DNA of 64,000 bases. Source: an uncultured Dehalococcoidia bacterium (GTDB lineage Bacteria > Chloroflexota > Dehalococcoidia > Lucifugimonadales > Lucifugimonadaceae). A program made the position numbers and the translations under genes. The notes under the pieces were generated by a model that was given only the letters and a program-made list of their open reading frames with translations, did no database searches and was not told where the DNA came from. How positions within the stretch are numbered: position 1 is the stretch's first letter; each line of letters opens with the position of its first letter. Below are positions 18,155 through 28,069 of the stretch, one piece after another. Location: assembly GCA_913052475.1 (NCBI GenBank), contig CAJXEJ010000001.1, positions 1 through 64,000 of the forward strand. The letters run 5' to 3'.

Positions 18155-18979
18155 TTGGTTCGCGGGGTTCGAATTTCACAATCCGAAAATTCACTCCCGT
18201 TTCTTGGTAGAGGTCAATCAGTAGCTTTGGAATCTATAATCGCGGCAGCTGCGTTGCTTGGAGTCGAACTCGACTCGAAACAACAAGCGCAGTTCCGGCG
18301 GTACCGCGAACTGATCGAGCTACGGAGCAAGCAGTTCAACCTCACCGGGCACACAACTTGGGACAAAATCCGAGAAGAACTGTTCATTCGTTCGCTTCGC
18401 GTGCTCACTCCGGCAGGCGGCAACGTACTCACCCCTGACTGGTTCGCTGAAAAACGGGCAATTGATATCGGCACCGGTGCCGGTATACCGGGAATGATCC
18501 TGAAAATAGCGCTGCCTGATCTACACGTAACACTGCTCGATTCGATTCAGAAGCGCACGAATTTCCTGATCGAAGTCGCCAGTGAACTCGAACTCACCGG
18601 CCTTGAAGTCATTAACGGACGTGCTGAAGACCTCGGCCAGGAACGGGAACACCGTGAGCAATATGACGTTGTCGTCGCACGAGCTGTCGCCCGCCTCGCT
18701 GAACTCGCTGAGCTAACGATTCCGTTTGCCAAGATTGGTGGCACGGTGATTCTCCCCAAGAGCAGAGGAGTTGAAGACGAAGTAACCGAAGCTGCCGCCG
18801 CCGCAGAAGTCCTCGGTGCCGCTCCCGCAATTACTCTCGAAGTCGCCAATCCCGGTGATTCCCCTCCTGACGATATGGTTTACTGGATGAAAATCTCACT
18901 GACTCCACCGGAGTTGCCGCGTAGAGTTGGCATACCTCACCAATCACCGCTCATTGAACCCTCTGGTGAAAACGACTAG
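18155..18979 (+). CDS. rsmG: 16S rRNA (guanine527-N7)-methyltransferase
   Basis: RsmG (GidB) methylates G527 of 16S rRNA using SAM. Visible are RELIELRSKQFNLTGH, the SAM-binding AIDIGTGAGIPGMILKIALP, LLDSIQKRTNFL, and the VVARAVARLAEL segment. The frame opens at a TTG (18155), giving 274 residues; the usual length is about 210-240, so the real start may be downstream, for instance a TTG in the SVALESIIAAAALLG segment. No good Shine-Dalgarno decides it. No parA/parB genes of the origin region, often near gidB, are adjacent. Confidence 0.92.
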   Translation: MVRGVRISQSENSLPFLGRGQSVALESIIAAAALLGVELDSKQQAQFRRYRELIELRSKQFNLTGHTTWDKIREELFIRSLRVLTPAGGNVLTPDWFAEKRAIDIGTGAGIPGMILKIALPDLHVTLLDSIQKRTNFLIEVASELELTGLEVINGRAEDLGQEREHREQYDVVVARAVARLAELAELTIPFAKIGGTVILPKSRGVEDEVTEAAAAAEVLGAAPAITLEVANPGDSPPDDMVYWMKISLTPPELPRRVGIPHQSPLIEPSGEND

Positions 18980-19024
18980 TCTTCAACTAGGTCACACACA
19001 TCTCTCAGGAACTCTCAGAAATAA

Positions 19025-20107
19025 ATGACCGAGTCACCGTCTAGGCAGACACCAAACGCCGAACTAGCTTCCGACTCTGGGATGCCGAGTGCAACCACTT
19101 TGCGACAGCGAGTGTTTTCGCTTCCAACACTCATCGCTATCGCTGTTGGCGCGCTTATTATCGGATTCGCCCTCGTGCGTATTTTCGAGTTCGAATGGGA
19201 TGATGTTTGGAACAACATCAAGAACGTTCATCTAGGCAAATACCTGCTTGCCGTTGTTCTTTATTACTTGAGCTTCTGGTTCCGGGGCCTCCGATGGCGA
19301 ATGCTGGCAAAAACTGCCGACATCGGAGGCGATAACGGCAAGAACGTTCCAGGAACTACAACACTTTCCGGGATCATTCTCATGGGCTGGTTCGCCAATT
19401 CGGTCGCCTTCCTGAGGCTTGGCGATGCTTATCGAGGTTGGGCGTTGGCGAGGGAGTCGAACAGCGACTTCCCGTCGAGTCTGGGCACAATTCTCGCCGA
19501 GCGTGTGCAGGACATGGTGGTAGTTCTCATACTCGTACTCTCAGCAGCAGCCTGGCTCATAGTTGAAGGCGATTCAAAAGTCCCCGGATGGGTAGTGTTC
19601 ACAGCCTTCGTGCTGGTCGCTTCTCTTGTACTTGGCATACTTGTAATGCGACTCGCCGGAGAACGACTTTCACGCCGACTGCCGGGTCGACTGGAATCTG
19701 TGTACGTCAATTTCCAACGCGGCACACTAAGCAGCTTCTCAGGTCGAGGCATTCCTCCGCAGGTGGCACTCGGCATCGTTGGATGGTTGCTCGAAATCGG
19801 CCGGTTCTATTTTGTTGCCGATGCCATGGGAATCGACATCTCGTTCGGTATCGTCATGTTCGCAGCCCTCGCTAACGCCATGCTGACAACCATCCCAACC
19901 CCAGGAGGATTCGGGTTCGTGGAGGGTGGTCTCACTGGTCTGCTTATTCTGTTCGGCAGAACCGACTCCGAAGCAATCAGCCTCATAGCGATCGATCGTA
20001 CGGTCAGCTGGTTGAGCGTGGTTCTGTTCGGTGGAATCCTCTTTGTTGTATGGCATGCAGCCAAAGCGAAAAAATCCACGGCTTACTCACTCAATTCACC
20101 CGTGTAG
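19025..20107 (+). CDS. Flippase-like / lysylphosphatidylglycerol-synthase-TM family membrane protein
   Basis: A 360-residue polytopic membrane protein with about 8 hydrophobic helices. It matches the UPF0104/AglD-like family: a first helix LIAIAVGALIIGFALVRIF, the cytosolic FRGLRWRMLAK segment, then SVAFLRLGDAYRGWAL, AERVQDMVVVLILV, and late PTPGGFGFVEGGLTGL and IDRTVSWLSVV motifs. Members are thought to move lipid-linked substrates or support lipid modification. No synthase domain is fused. The neighbours are unrelated. Confidence 0.85.
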   Translation: MTESPSRQTPNAELASDSGMPSATTLRQRVFSLPTLIAIAVGALIIGFALVRIFEFEWDDVWNNIKNVHLGKYLLAVVLYYLSFWFRGLRWRMLAKTADIGGDNGKNVPGTTTLSGIILMGWFANSVAFLRLGDAYRGWALARESNSDFPSSLGTILAERVQDMVVVLILVLSAAAWLIVEGDSKVPGWVVFTAFVLVASLVLGILVMRLAGERLSRRLPGRLESVYVNFQRGTLSSFSGRGIPPQVALGIVGWLLEIGRFYFVADAMGIDISFGIVMFAALANAMLTTIPTPGGFGFVEGGLTGLLILFGRTDSEAISLIAIDRTVSWLSVVLFGGILFVVWHAAKAKKSTAYSLNSPV

Positions 20108-20202
20108 CCCACTCTCGCTTTCCAAAGTGGGCTAACATCATTGCCTCGATTATCGTTACTAGATTCGCTGACCCAAATTCGGTTCCGCAAAGGTTGATTT
20201 GA

Positions 20203-21051
20203 ATGGCTGACAAGAAAAGGGTGCTCGTAACCGGACTCAGCGGACTGGTCGGGACCGCGCTACGGCCCGAGTTCGAAGAGCGATACGAGCTGTCGTCTCT
20301 ATCTCGATACGGTACCGAAGGCCTCGACGACGCCCACAATTTCAAAGGAAATATCGCCGAACTCGACACCATGATTCCCGCGTTCGAAGGTCAGCACACT
20401 GTTGTTCACCTCGCCGCCGACCGTAGCGCCAACGCCAACTGGGAATCGGCACTCCGCAACAACTTTGTTGGCGTCTACAACGTCTACGAAGCAGCCAAGC
20501 GCACCGGCGTACAACGGGTCGTATTCGGCAGTTCGCAGCACGCGATCGGTGGTTTTTATCGAGACGAGCCGTACAGCTCAATCCTTCAAGGCAATTACGA
20601 CGGTATCGAACACGGAAAATTCAAGAAGATCGACGAAACAGTGCCGTTCCGACCCGATGGCTACTACGGTGCATCCAAAGGCTACGCCGAAGGGCTCGGC
20701 AGCTACTACTCCGAATGGCATGGCATCTCGTCGATCAACATCCGAATCGGTTGGACTATCTCCGACGACGACCCGACAGTAGCTGCCGGCGGTCTCGCTA
20801 TGTGGCTCTCACACCGTGATACTGCCCAGATTCATGTCAAGGCGGTCGACGCTCCTGACGATCTGATGTACACGGTGGTCTTCGCAATGAGCGACAACTA
20901 CTGGAACATTTTCTCGCTCGACAAAGCCCGCGAGGTGCTCGGATACGAACCGAAAGACGATGCAGGTCAGGTGCTAAACCTTGAAAAAGGCCTCTCGCAA
21001 CGAGACGATACCGACTACAAGCAACACGAAGAAGACCCGGAAACCTACTAG
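20203..21051 (+). CDS. NAD-dependent epimerase/dehydratase family protein, uronate-dehydrogenase-like
   Basis: An extended SDR of 282 residues. The Rossmann motif is TGLSGLVG at 10-17, and the active site has Ser in FGSSQHA with Y155 and K159 (YYGASK). The pattern VVHLAADRS and the NIRIGWT strand are like uronate dehydrogenase, which oxidises uronates to aldaro-lactones. A paralogue of closely similar layout lies at 29101-29895. The C-terminus is highly acidic. It stands alone between a membrane protein gene and tRNA-Ala. The exact substrate is inferred. Confidence 0.8.
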   Translation: MADKKRVLVTGLSGLVGTALRPEFEERYELSSLSRYGTEGLDDAHNFKGNIAELDTMIPAFEGQHTVVHLAADRSANANWESALRNNFVGVYNVYEAAKRTGVQRVVFGSSQHAIGGFYRDEPYSSILQGNYDGIEHGKFKKIDETVPFRPDGYYGASKGYAEGLGSYYSEWHGISSINIRIGWTISDDDPTVAAGGLAMWLSHRDTAQIHVKAVDAPDDLMYTVVFAMSDNYWNIFSLDKAREVLGYEPKDDAGQVLNLEKGLSQRDDTDYKQHEEDPETY

Positions 21052-21237
21052 TCTGACGATCCGCCCGCTAACGTTCGCGTCCCGAACGGAGTCTTCGTAG
21101 CCGAGGGATGTGGTGCGGGGACACCCGCAGCGACAAACGATCAAAAAACTGGCGAAAATATCACGCCCCTGTGCTACGATTTTTTTAGTTGGACATTTTC
21201 GAACACGACTTCGGAACCGCCCATCCCGCATGAAAAC

Positions 21238-21313
21238 GGGGCTGTAGCTCAATTGGGAGAGCGCTTCAATGGCATTGAAGAGGTAGAGGGTTCGAATCCC
21301 TCCAGCTCCACCA
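21238..21313 (+). tRNA. tRNA-Ala (anticodon GGC)
   Basis: A complete cloverleaf of 76 nt. The acceptor stem GGGGCTG pairs with CAGCTCC and includes the G3:U70 wobble that marks alanine tRNA. The D arm, the anticodon stem CTTCA/TGAAG with loop ATGGCAT (anticodon GGC), and the T arm GAGGG-TTCGAAT-CCCTC are all normal. CCA is encoded. Confidence 0.97.
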
Positions 21314-21744
21314 ACTCTCCTCTCTATGTACGAGTTCTAGACTTGTCTATTCTTTTGCCTCACACCCCCCATCGGTAGTGTTCACAAGTTCTTGATATCT
21401 GTACCTAAGATCATCAGGCCACGTCCTATTCCCATCAACCAGCTCTGTCGCCGGAATAACGCCTCAGGATCTTGCTGACTTCGTTCGACCTTTGCAGCCA
21501 TGAGATTCATACCACCGACACGCAAAAGGATCCCAGTCTCTCAGGTAGGCTTGTCCTCAACCGGGAGTGGCCGGCGTGGCGAGGCCGCAAAAGAACCCCG
21601 CGCAGAAGTCGCGGTTTAGCAAAACTATTGATCCTATGTATCCTTCCCATGAAATCGTGCAATTTGGTAGTAAATTAGGGCACGAAAAAGGAATTCAACG
21701 CCCAGATAAGCACACGCGCTAATAGCTGGTAACTGGAGACACTG
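21314..21744. other. Intergenic region between tRNA-Ala and acs
   Basis: About 430 bp with no gene I can support; the one longer frame (21472-21678) has no family features. A weak hairpin with an imperfect CCGCG/CGCGG stem lies near 21600. The leader just before acs has a GGAG Shine-Dalgarno. Confidence 0.4.
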
Positions 21745-23724
21745 ATGTCTGATTCGGAAATTTATTTACCTTCAGAATCGTTCGCCGCGAACGCTCACGT
21801 CAAGAGCTTCGATGAATATAAGGTCGAATACGAACGGTCCATCGCCGACCCTGACGAATTCTGGGCCGAAAAAGCGTCCGAGTACCACTGGTTCAAGAAA
21901 TGGGATTCCGTCCGCAGCTTCAACTACGACGTCCGCAAAGGCCCGGTCGAGATCAAGTGGTTCGAGGGTGGGCAGACCAACATCGCCTACAACTGCCTTG
22001 ACCGTCACCTCGAAACTCGAGGCGATCAAACAGCCATCATCTGGGAAGGCAACGAACCCGGCGAAGAGCGAGTTATCACCTACAACGAACTTCACGAAGA
22101 AGTCAGCAAATTCGCCAACGCCTTGAAAGCACGCGGCGTGAACAAAGGTGATCGTGTTTCGATCTATATGCCTATGATCCCGGAACTTGCAGTTGCCATG
22201 CTCGCCTGCGCACGAATCGGTGCTATTCACTCAATCGTGTTCGGCGGATTCTCGGCTGATGCGCTAGGCGACCGCATCGCCGATGCCACATGCGCGACTC
22301 TCATCACTTGCAATGGCACCCACCGTGGAGCCAAGCCGGTCGAAATGAAGACTGTCGCCGACGAAGCGATGGCAATCGCCGAAAAGACGATGGGCAAAAA
22401 AGTAAAAACTTGCATAGTGGTCGAACGTATCCCGGGCAGCGTTGGCGTTGAACACGAAATGAAAGAAGGTCGTGACGAGTGGTACGCCGACGTTATGGCA
22501 AAAGCTAATCCCGTCAGTGAAGCCGAGCCAATGGGGGCTGAAGATCCGCTCTTCATCCTCTACACATCCGGCTCAACTGGCCGACCCAAAGGCGTGCAGC
22601 ACACCACTGGTGGCTACATGGTCTACACTTCGCAAACCCACAAGTACGTCTTCGACTACCACGATGGCGATATCTTCTTCTGCACCGCTGATATCGGCTG
22701 GGTGACGGGTCACTCCTACATCGTTTATGGACCGCTCGCGAACGGCGCAACGACGATCATGTTCGAAGGCATCCCCACGTATCCTGCGCCCGATCGCTTC
22801 TGGCAGATCGTCGAAAAGTGGGACGTGAGCCAGTTCTACACAGCACCTACTGCGATCCGAGCAATTGCGAGCCTAGGTGACGACTATCCCAACAAGTACG
22901 CAATGCCCTCTTTGAAACTGCTCGGGTCTGTTGGTGAGCCTATTAACCCCGAAGCCTGGCGCTGGTACAACACGCACGTCGGCAAGGGAACTCGACCGAT
23001 CGTAGACACGTGGTGGCAGACCGAAACCGGTGGAATTCTTATCTCGCCGATTCCCGGAGCCGTCCCAACCAAGCCGGGCGCAGCCACGGTTCCATTCTTC
23101 GGAGTTGAACCTGAAATTCTCGACCCGGAAAACGGCACTCCGCTCGAAGGCAACGGCGTTTCGGGCGTGCTGGCGTTGAAGGCAACGTGGCCGGGTCAGA
23201 TGCGCACACTCTACGGCGATCACAAGCGGTTCGAAGACACCTACTTCGACATGTACAAGGGCTACTACTTCACCGGTGACGGCTCGACCCGTGACGAAGA
23301 TGGCTACTACTGGGTCACAGGGCGTGTCGACGACGTTATCAACGTGTCAGGGCACCGAATGGGCACAGCAGAAGTTGAAAGCGCTCTCGTGCTGCACGAA
23401 GCGGTTGCCGAAGCTGCGGTCGTGGGCTTCCCGCATGACATCAAGGGACAGGGCATCTACGCCTACGTCACTTTGAACGTTGGCCAAGACTACACCGACG
23501 ATCTAAAGCAGATATTGCGTGGACAGGTAAGGCAGGTCATCGGACCCATCGCTTCACCCGACGTCATCCACTGGGCACCGGCCCTCCCAAAAACCCGCTC
23601 CGGCAAAATCATGCGCCGCATCCTGAGAAAAATAGCCACCGACGAAATTGACACCATCGGCGATACATCAACGTTGGCTGAACCCGAAGTAGTTGATGAT
23701 TTGATCGCACGCAAAGGAAAATAG
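21745..23724 (+). CDS. acsA: Acetyl-CoA synthetase (AMP-forming)
   Basis: A 659-residue acetate-CoA ligase that makes acetyl-CoA through acetyl-AMP. The N-terminal ACS domain is present, then [21 protein letters not shown], the nucleotide-binding [19 protein letters not shown] loop, [18 protein letters not shown], and WWQTETGGI. The C-terminal hinge and lysine motif [14 protein letters not shown] contains the acetylation-regulated catalytic Lys. Length is normal. A GGAG precedes the ATG. It is a single gene on the plus strand and would let the cell assimilate free acetate. Confidence 0.97.
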   Translation: MSDSEIYLPSESFAANAHVKSFDEYKVEYERSIADPDEFWAEKASEYHWFKKWDSVRSFNYDVRKGPVEIKWFEGGQTNIAYNCLDRHLETRGDQTAIIWEGNEPGEERVITYNELHEEVSKFANALKARGVNKGDRVSIYMPMIPELAVAMLACARIGAIHSIVFGGFSADALGDRIADATCATLITCNGTHRGAKPVEMKTVADEAMAIAEKTMGKKVKTCIVVERIPGSVGVEHEMKEGRDEWYADVMAKANPVSEAEPMGAEDPLFILYTSGSTGRPKGVQHTTGGYMVYTSQTHKYVFDYHDGDIFFCTADIGWVTGHSYIVYGPLANGATTIMFEGIPTYPAPDRFWQIVEKWDVSQFYTAPTAIRAIASLGDDYPNKYAMPSLKLLGSVGEPINPEAWRWYNTHVGKGTRPIVDTWWQTETGGILISPIPGAVPTKPGAATVPFFGVEPEILDPENGTPLEGNGVSGVLALKATWPGQMRTLYGDHKRFEDTYFDMYKGYYFTGDGSTRDEDGYYWVTGRVDDVINVSGHRMGTAEVESALVLHEAVAEAAVVGFPHDIKGQGIYAYVTLNVGQDYTDDLKQILRGQVRQVIGPIASPDVIHWAPALPKTRSGKIMRRILRKIATDEIDTIGDTSTLAEPEVVDDLIARKGK

Positions 23725-23780
23725 GAGCTAATTAGCTACTGTCATTGAGAGGTGCCTGTACTGAGTGACTTGCAATCAGC

Positions 23781-24038
23781 GTCGGAACGATCGTTAACAC
23801 GCCGGTGACAACGCTAAATCTACTGCCAACGATGTGCGAAATGACCGGCAACGACGCGCCTCAGCCCTACGATGACGATAGCCTGCTTCCGCTAATCGAG
23901 GAGAAAAAACCAGATCGCCACGTATTCGTCGAGGCGCATGAAGTAGTCGGCGTGCCATGCCTCATGGTTCGCAAGGGTGAATAGAAGTACAACTACATCC
24001 ACGGACACGACCCGCGGTTCGACGCTCGACGAAACACG
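23781..24038 (+). pseudogene. Sulfatase C-terminal relic
   Basis: One frame reads VGTIVNTPVTTLNLLPTMC, then DDDSLLPLIEEKKPDRHVFV, EAHEVVGVPCLMVRKGE, a TAG stop at 23982-23984, and KYNYIHGHDPRFD. This is the order of C-terminal motifs of type I sulfatases (DLLPT..., SLLPLI, the VRxGxYKY strand, a DPxxFDL-like end). Only about 85 codons remain; the N-terminal catalytic half with the formylglycine site is absent. Upstream in the same frame is a stop. I infer the remnant of a lost sulfatase gene. Confidence 0.72.
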
Positions 24039-24100
24039 CTCAAACGGCATCTGCCATAATCGCCTGGAGTGAATAAACCAACAGCGAATCTCAATCCACC

Positions 24101-25273
24101 ATGAAAATCACCGAAATTAAAGCGATCTCCAGCGCCAATCCGGATCTTGATATGAGAGGAATTCGACGCAATTACGTCTATGTCAAAGTGACAACAGACG
24201 AGGGAATCGTCGGCTGGGGCGAGGCGACCTGCGGGCCGCTTTCGGTCGCCAACATGGTCGAAGAAATCGGCGCGACGCTCATCGGCAAAGATCCGTTCCG
24301 TATCGAGCAACACTGGCAGGAAATGTACCACCTCTGGCACAACGTCCGTGGTGGTGTGATTCAGATGGCGGCAATCAGTGGAATCGAGATAGCACTGTGG
24401 GACATCAAGGGCAAAGCCTTCGATACGCCCGTTTGGGAGCTACTCGGCGGCAAAATGCGCGACAAGATCTGGACGTACGGTAGGTTCGACGGTGATACGC
24501 CAGAAGATTGCGTCGCTCATGCCTTGAGAGAAACGGCTACCGGCCTGACCGCCCTCAAAGGCGATCCGTTCGGGCACACCGGTCTGTTCCCATCGGCAGA
24601 AGCAGAAGCCGATTCAATCGCAAAGGTCTACGCTGTTCGCGAAGCAGTTGGCCCCGATGTTGAGCTCCTCATCGAATGCCACGGTCGACTCAATCCGTCA
24701 TCTGCCATCAGGTACGCCGATGCCGTTGCCGACATGCGACCGTATGTGTTCGAGGAGCCTGTGCCGCCGCAGAACGTCGACGCCATGGCGAAAGTTGCCG
24801 ATTCGGTGAATATTTCGCTTTCAACAGGTGAACGCCTGTACTCCAAGTGGGATTTCAAGGATATCCTTGAAAAGCAGGTAGTTGCGCTCATCCAACCCGA
24901 TATTTGCCATGTCGGCGGAATATCCGAACTGAAGAAAATCGCAGCTATGGCCGAGGTCTATTACGTTGGAGTCCAGCCTCACAACCCATACGGACCAGTC
25001 AATACTATGGCGGCAATTCAGGTCGATGTTGGTATGCAGAACTTCATGATTCAGGAAGGCGGAAATAAACCTTGGTTCGATCTCGTCGTCGAAGGTAGCT
25101 TCCCCCAGCAGAAGGACGGCTACTACAGCACACCAACAGATCCGGGAATCGGAATTAATATGGACGAAGACGTTCTCGCTGCGAATCCGTCCATCGAAAC
25201 GCATCCGCCTGAAGGTTATATGAAACAGTCTCGCGAGCTGTGGGGGTCAAAACAGGAAACCTTCTGGGGGTAG
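24101..25273 (+). CDS. Enolase-superfamily dehydratase (mandelate racemase/MLE family), galactonate-dehydratase-like
   Basis: A 390-residue protein with the capping domain at 1-115 and a (b/a)7b barrel. Candidate Mg ligands are E192 (IECHGR, with H194 as acid), E218 (VFEEP) and E244 (TGER). H294 (QPHNPYGP) with D267 and E319 (QEGGN) complete the galactonate-dehydratase pattern; K153 lies in LKGDPF. These enzymes dehydrate sugar acids to 2-keto-3-deoxy acids. In D-galactonate dehydratase the first ligand is Asp, here Glu. It is a single gene behind a sulfatase relic. Exact sugar acid unknown. Confidence 0.88.
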   Translation: MKITEIKAISSANPDLDMRGIRRNYVYVKVTTDEGIVGWGEATCGPLSVANMVEEIGATLIGKDPFRIEQHWQEMYHLWHNVRGGVIQMAAISGIEIALWDIKGKAFDTPVWELLGGKMRDKIWTYGRFDGDTPEDCVAHALRETATGLTALKGDPFGHTGLFPSAEAEADSIAKVYAVREAVGPDVELLIECHGRLNPSSAIRYADAVADMRPYVFEEPVPPQNVDAMAKVADSVNISLSTGERLYSKWDFKDILEKQVVALIQPDICHVGGISELKKIAAMAEVYYVGVQPHNPYGPVNTMAAIQVDVGMQNFMIQEGGNKPWFDLVVEGSFPQQKDGYYSTPTDPGIGINMDEDVLAANPSIETHPPEGYMKQSRELWGSKQETFWG

Positions 25274-25324
25274 TTTAGGACCTTATTGCTACCTGCTCTG
25301 CTAGTTAACGGTCGGCACAGATAA

Positions 25325-25560
25325 CTGAACCTGACTCGCCGGGAATTCAATCTACTCGATACATTCCTCCAAAGCCACAGCACTGCGTTATCACGAGTAC
25401 AGATCATCTCTCAAGTGTGGGTTGAACGAAACGAAATTAGTTACAACGTTCTCAACGCCACAGTCAAAACCTTTCGGGAAAGGCTTGAAGCCAACGGCGA
25501 ACTTCGGGTAATCCATTCACTCCGTGCTTGTGGCGATATTTTGAAGGTGTATGTCGTTCA
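25325..25560 (+). pseudogene. OmpR-type response regulator relic (DNA-binding domain only)
   Basis: The frame reads LTRREFNLLDTFLQSH, TALSRVQIISQVWVE, NVLNATVKTFRERLEANG and VIHSLRACGDILKV. This follows the winged-helix order of OmpR/PhoB proteins (LTxxEFxLL, LSRxxILxxVW, VxxxIxxLRxKLE, IxTVRGxGYxL). A stop codon (TAA 25322-25324) lies just upstream, no receiver domain is present, and the terminal RGxGY is altered to RACGD. It is an orphan fragment with no start codon, so I read it as decayed. Confidence 0.65.
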
Positions 25561-25620
25561 AACGTCAAATCATCACTCTTCCCGTTTTCGGAATCCCTCT
25601 CACACCGTTACAGTGGATTC

Positions 25621-26244
25621 ATGCCGCAAATTCAACAACGCACGTACATCATCCTCACTGCCTTTCTCCTACTGATACTCGCAGCAACTGCCTGCTCAAG
25701 CGAACCCGAAGCCGAACCATCGGTAACTTCAGATAAAGGCAACTACGAAACCTGTGAAGGCTTCATCACTCCCGATCACGTCGAAAGTCAGTCGGGGACA
25801 ACCGGTCTCATCGATCGCGTTCATGTTTTGGACGTCGCATTGATTCCCGGTCTGGCCGACAGTGGTGCGATCAACAACTGCCTCATCGAAGTCTTCCGTA
25901 CACTCGACGGCACCGATTCCCCCATGGCCGGAGATTCAGTAACCCTCTCGCTGGTGAGATTCGATACTGCAGAACTTGCAAAAAGCCTATACAACTCCAC
26001 ACTCGCATCGGCGATTCTTACAGCGGAACAGGTTGGCGATCTTGCAGAAATTCAACAGGAAGTTGTTGGCAAAGACTCCTACCTGATGGACGTCAACGCT
26101 GGCGGTATCGGTGCCATCGTGGTCTTTGTGTTCGATTCGACATTCGTCTCAATGAGCTCAACCGCCGACGACGAAAGCAACGCGCTTCTTGACGGCCAAG
26201 GCCTAGTCAACGCCGCTCAGGGAGTTCAGTCCCGCCTGCCATAA
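25621..26244 (+). CDS. Putative lipoprotein
   Basis: A 207-residue exported protein. The signal sequence MPQIQQRTYIILTAFLLL runs to a lipobox-like LAATAC with Cys as the mature first residue; the -3 position is Ala, which is weak. The mature domain is acidic with a Ser/Glu-rich linker and no recognised family. It ends next to a convergent DUF4349 lipoprotein gene. An in-frame start further upstream (25528) would add an unlikely leader. Function unknown. Confidence 0.65.
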   Translation: MPQIQQRTYIILTAFLLLILAATACSSEPEAEPSVTSDKGNYETCEGFITPDHVESQSGTTGLIDRVHVLDVALIPGLADSGAINNCLIEVFRTLDGTDSPMAGDSVTLSLVRFDTAELAKSLYNSTLASAILTAEQVGDLAEIQQEVVGKDSYLMDVNAGGIGAIVVFVFDSTFVSMSSTADDESNALLDGQGLVNAAQGVQSRLP

Positions 26245-26251
26245 AACTCAG

Positions 26252-27904
26252 TTACGAACCACGTCTCGGAATGCTGATCGCTCCGCGGCGCCTTAGCAGC
26301 ACGAACAGTACTACGCCACCGATCAGCCATACAGGGCTGAGAATCAGCAACCAGAGTCCTGCTTTCGCAAGGAATACTCCAAACGACTGCAGTGTCCGTG
26401 ATGCATCACGGACAGTGTTGCCAGCGTTGAGATCGGCCGCGGCGACACCGATGGTCTCTCGAACGAACACAAGGAATTTACCAGTCGCCTCAACCTCGCC
26501 GACTTCCGTTTGCCCGGTGATGGTCAAGACCCCGACGTACGGATTTGGTCGGAAGTTCTGGTAAGTGTGGATCGCGTCGACCTTACTGCTGTCGTCAATG
26601 GCACCTAGCATACCTTCATCAGGAGCCGACCCATCGCCGAAATTCCATGAATACAAAATCTCAGAAACACCCTCAGGTCGAGTGAACGAGGCCGAGAATT
26701 CAACCTTGCTGCCCGATTCGACAATCTGGTCTTCGCCAGCAAACACTTCGATCACCGGTAATCGGCTAACCGTGGTTACCAAGGTGTCTTTACCTTCTAC
26801 CAGTCCAGCGTCACCAGAACCATGAAGTTTGACGATCACGATGAACGGAGAATCTTCATCCCGATCAAAGTAGTGGATAACCGGTGAAGAAATCATCTCG
26901 TTGCCGTTACCGGTTGGGGCCATGCGATCGGTCGACTCTTCGAGTGACCCGTCTCCGAAGTTCCAGGTGACATAGAACTCTTCCATGTCTGCTGGTGGGG
27001 TGAAAGTAGCCCGGTATGTTACGGGGTGACCAACTGCGGCTGAGACATCATCACCACCATCGATTATCAACTCAACCGCAACTGAGTCCAAATCGACCGA
27101 AATAAACGAGAATGCCGAACTCTGAGATAGGAAGTTTAACCGTGCTTCTAGCGCTTCGAGATCGCTCTGGACATCGGTGATTTCCTTCTGAATCGTGATC
27201 GCATCTTCAACCGTAAAGGCCCGGTCGTACAGTACACGGAGTCGTTCCAGAGTGTCGTCGAGAGTCTGCGCTCGCGCGGTCACATCAGTAAATTCTTCTG
27301 TGAAGTCTTCACTTTTAGTTGAAACGGATTTCACCTTCACCGCGAGATCAGAGAACTGCTTGATTACGTCATCGAAACGATCTGCAGGAACTCGGATCGA
27401 AATCGATCCTGAGTAGTTACGTGACTGATTTGAAGTAACAACCCAGCCACCTGCCGCGTTCGTGATGTTAGAAATATCGTCTATCGACCGCGTTACATTC
27501 TCGACCGTAATGCTCAGATCAGCAGTACGAATGATCACACGGCCTTCAGAGGCAGACGCTATTTCGTTTTCGATCGATGCGGATCCGCTACCCGAAAATG
27601 CCTGATTAGCGATTTCGTTATCACTGACCGTGTCCCCTTTAGTCACAATCGAGCGGGACGGAGAAGCCGATGCAGCGGTCACAGCATCTCCACCGCCTGG
27701 ATACGATCCCCCATTGCCACTCTCTGTCCCGGCGCTATCGTATTTGCTCGAAGATTCAGTACCTTCTTCTCCGTACCAGACATCAGGCAATACCGGATAG
27801 CTCCCGCTGTCGTCCGAACCACCTGAGGCACACGCACCTGCAAGGGCGAGTACGAAAATCGTCAGTATCGCAATTAAATATCCAGAGTTAAATCGTTTGA
27901 TCAA
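26252..27904 (-). CDS. DUF4349 and PKD-domain lipoprotein
   Basis: A 550-residue surface protein. The N-terminal signal ends at LALAGAC with a lipobox-like site. A Ser/Gly-rich linker is followed by a DUF4349 domain (from RVIIRTADLSITVENV, with the GGWVVTSNQSR and SIRVPADRFDDVI segments and a coiled coil at TARAQTLDDTLERL). Two PKD-like domains follow, each with WNFGDGS. A C-terminal membrane helix (LWLLILSPVWLIGGVVLFVLL) ends in basic RRRG. It is probably anchored at both ends. DUF4349 function is not known; PKD domains suggest extracellular binding. Confidence 0.85.
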   Translation of the reverse strand: MIKRFNSGYLIAILTIFVLALAGACASGGSDDSGSYPVLPDVWYGEEGTESSSKYDSAGTESGNGGSYPGGGDAVTAASASPSRSIVTKGDTVSDNEIANQAFSGSGSASIENEIASASEGRVIIRTADLSITVENVTRSIDDISNITNAAGGWVVTSNQSRNYSGSISIRVPADRFDDVIKQFSDLAVKVKSVSTKSEDFTEEFTDVTARAQTLDDTLERLRVLYDRAFTVEDAITIQKEITDVQSDLEALEARLNFLSQSSAFSFISVDLDSVAVELIIDGGDDVSAAVGHPVTYRATFTPPADMEEFYVTWNFGDGSLEESTDRMAPTGNGNEMISSPVIHYFDRDEDSPFIVIVKLHGSGDAGLVEGKDTLVTTVSRLPVIEVFAGEDQIVESGSKVEFSASFTRPEGVSEILYSWNFGDGSAPDEGMLGAIDDSSKVDAIHTYQNFRPNPYVGVLTITGQTEVGEVEATGKFLVFVRETIGVAAADLNAGNTVRDASRTLQSFGVFLAKAGLWLLILSPVWLIGGVVLFVLLRRRGAISIPRRGS

Positions 27905-28069
27905 AGCTATCCCTCAAGATAAACCAGTGAAACTTTCGTCGCTGGCGTATCAATGCCAAACGTGTTTGACGCAATTATCTAGTTACCCAGTTTTGTATAG
28001 GTCGTAGTGGTATAACGTTTTACCTGCGCGATTTGTTCCACGCCCTGTTGAAATAAATAAAAGGAATCC

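Noticed and set aside
21472..21678. 68-codon open frame between tRNA-Ala and acs
   Set aside because: No Shine-Dalgarno, no motif and high Arg/Ser content as in random frames.
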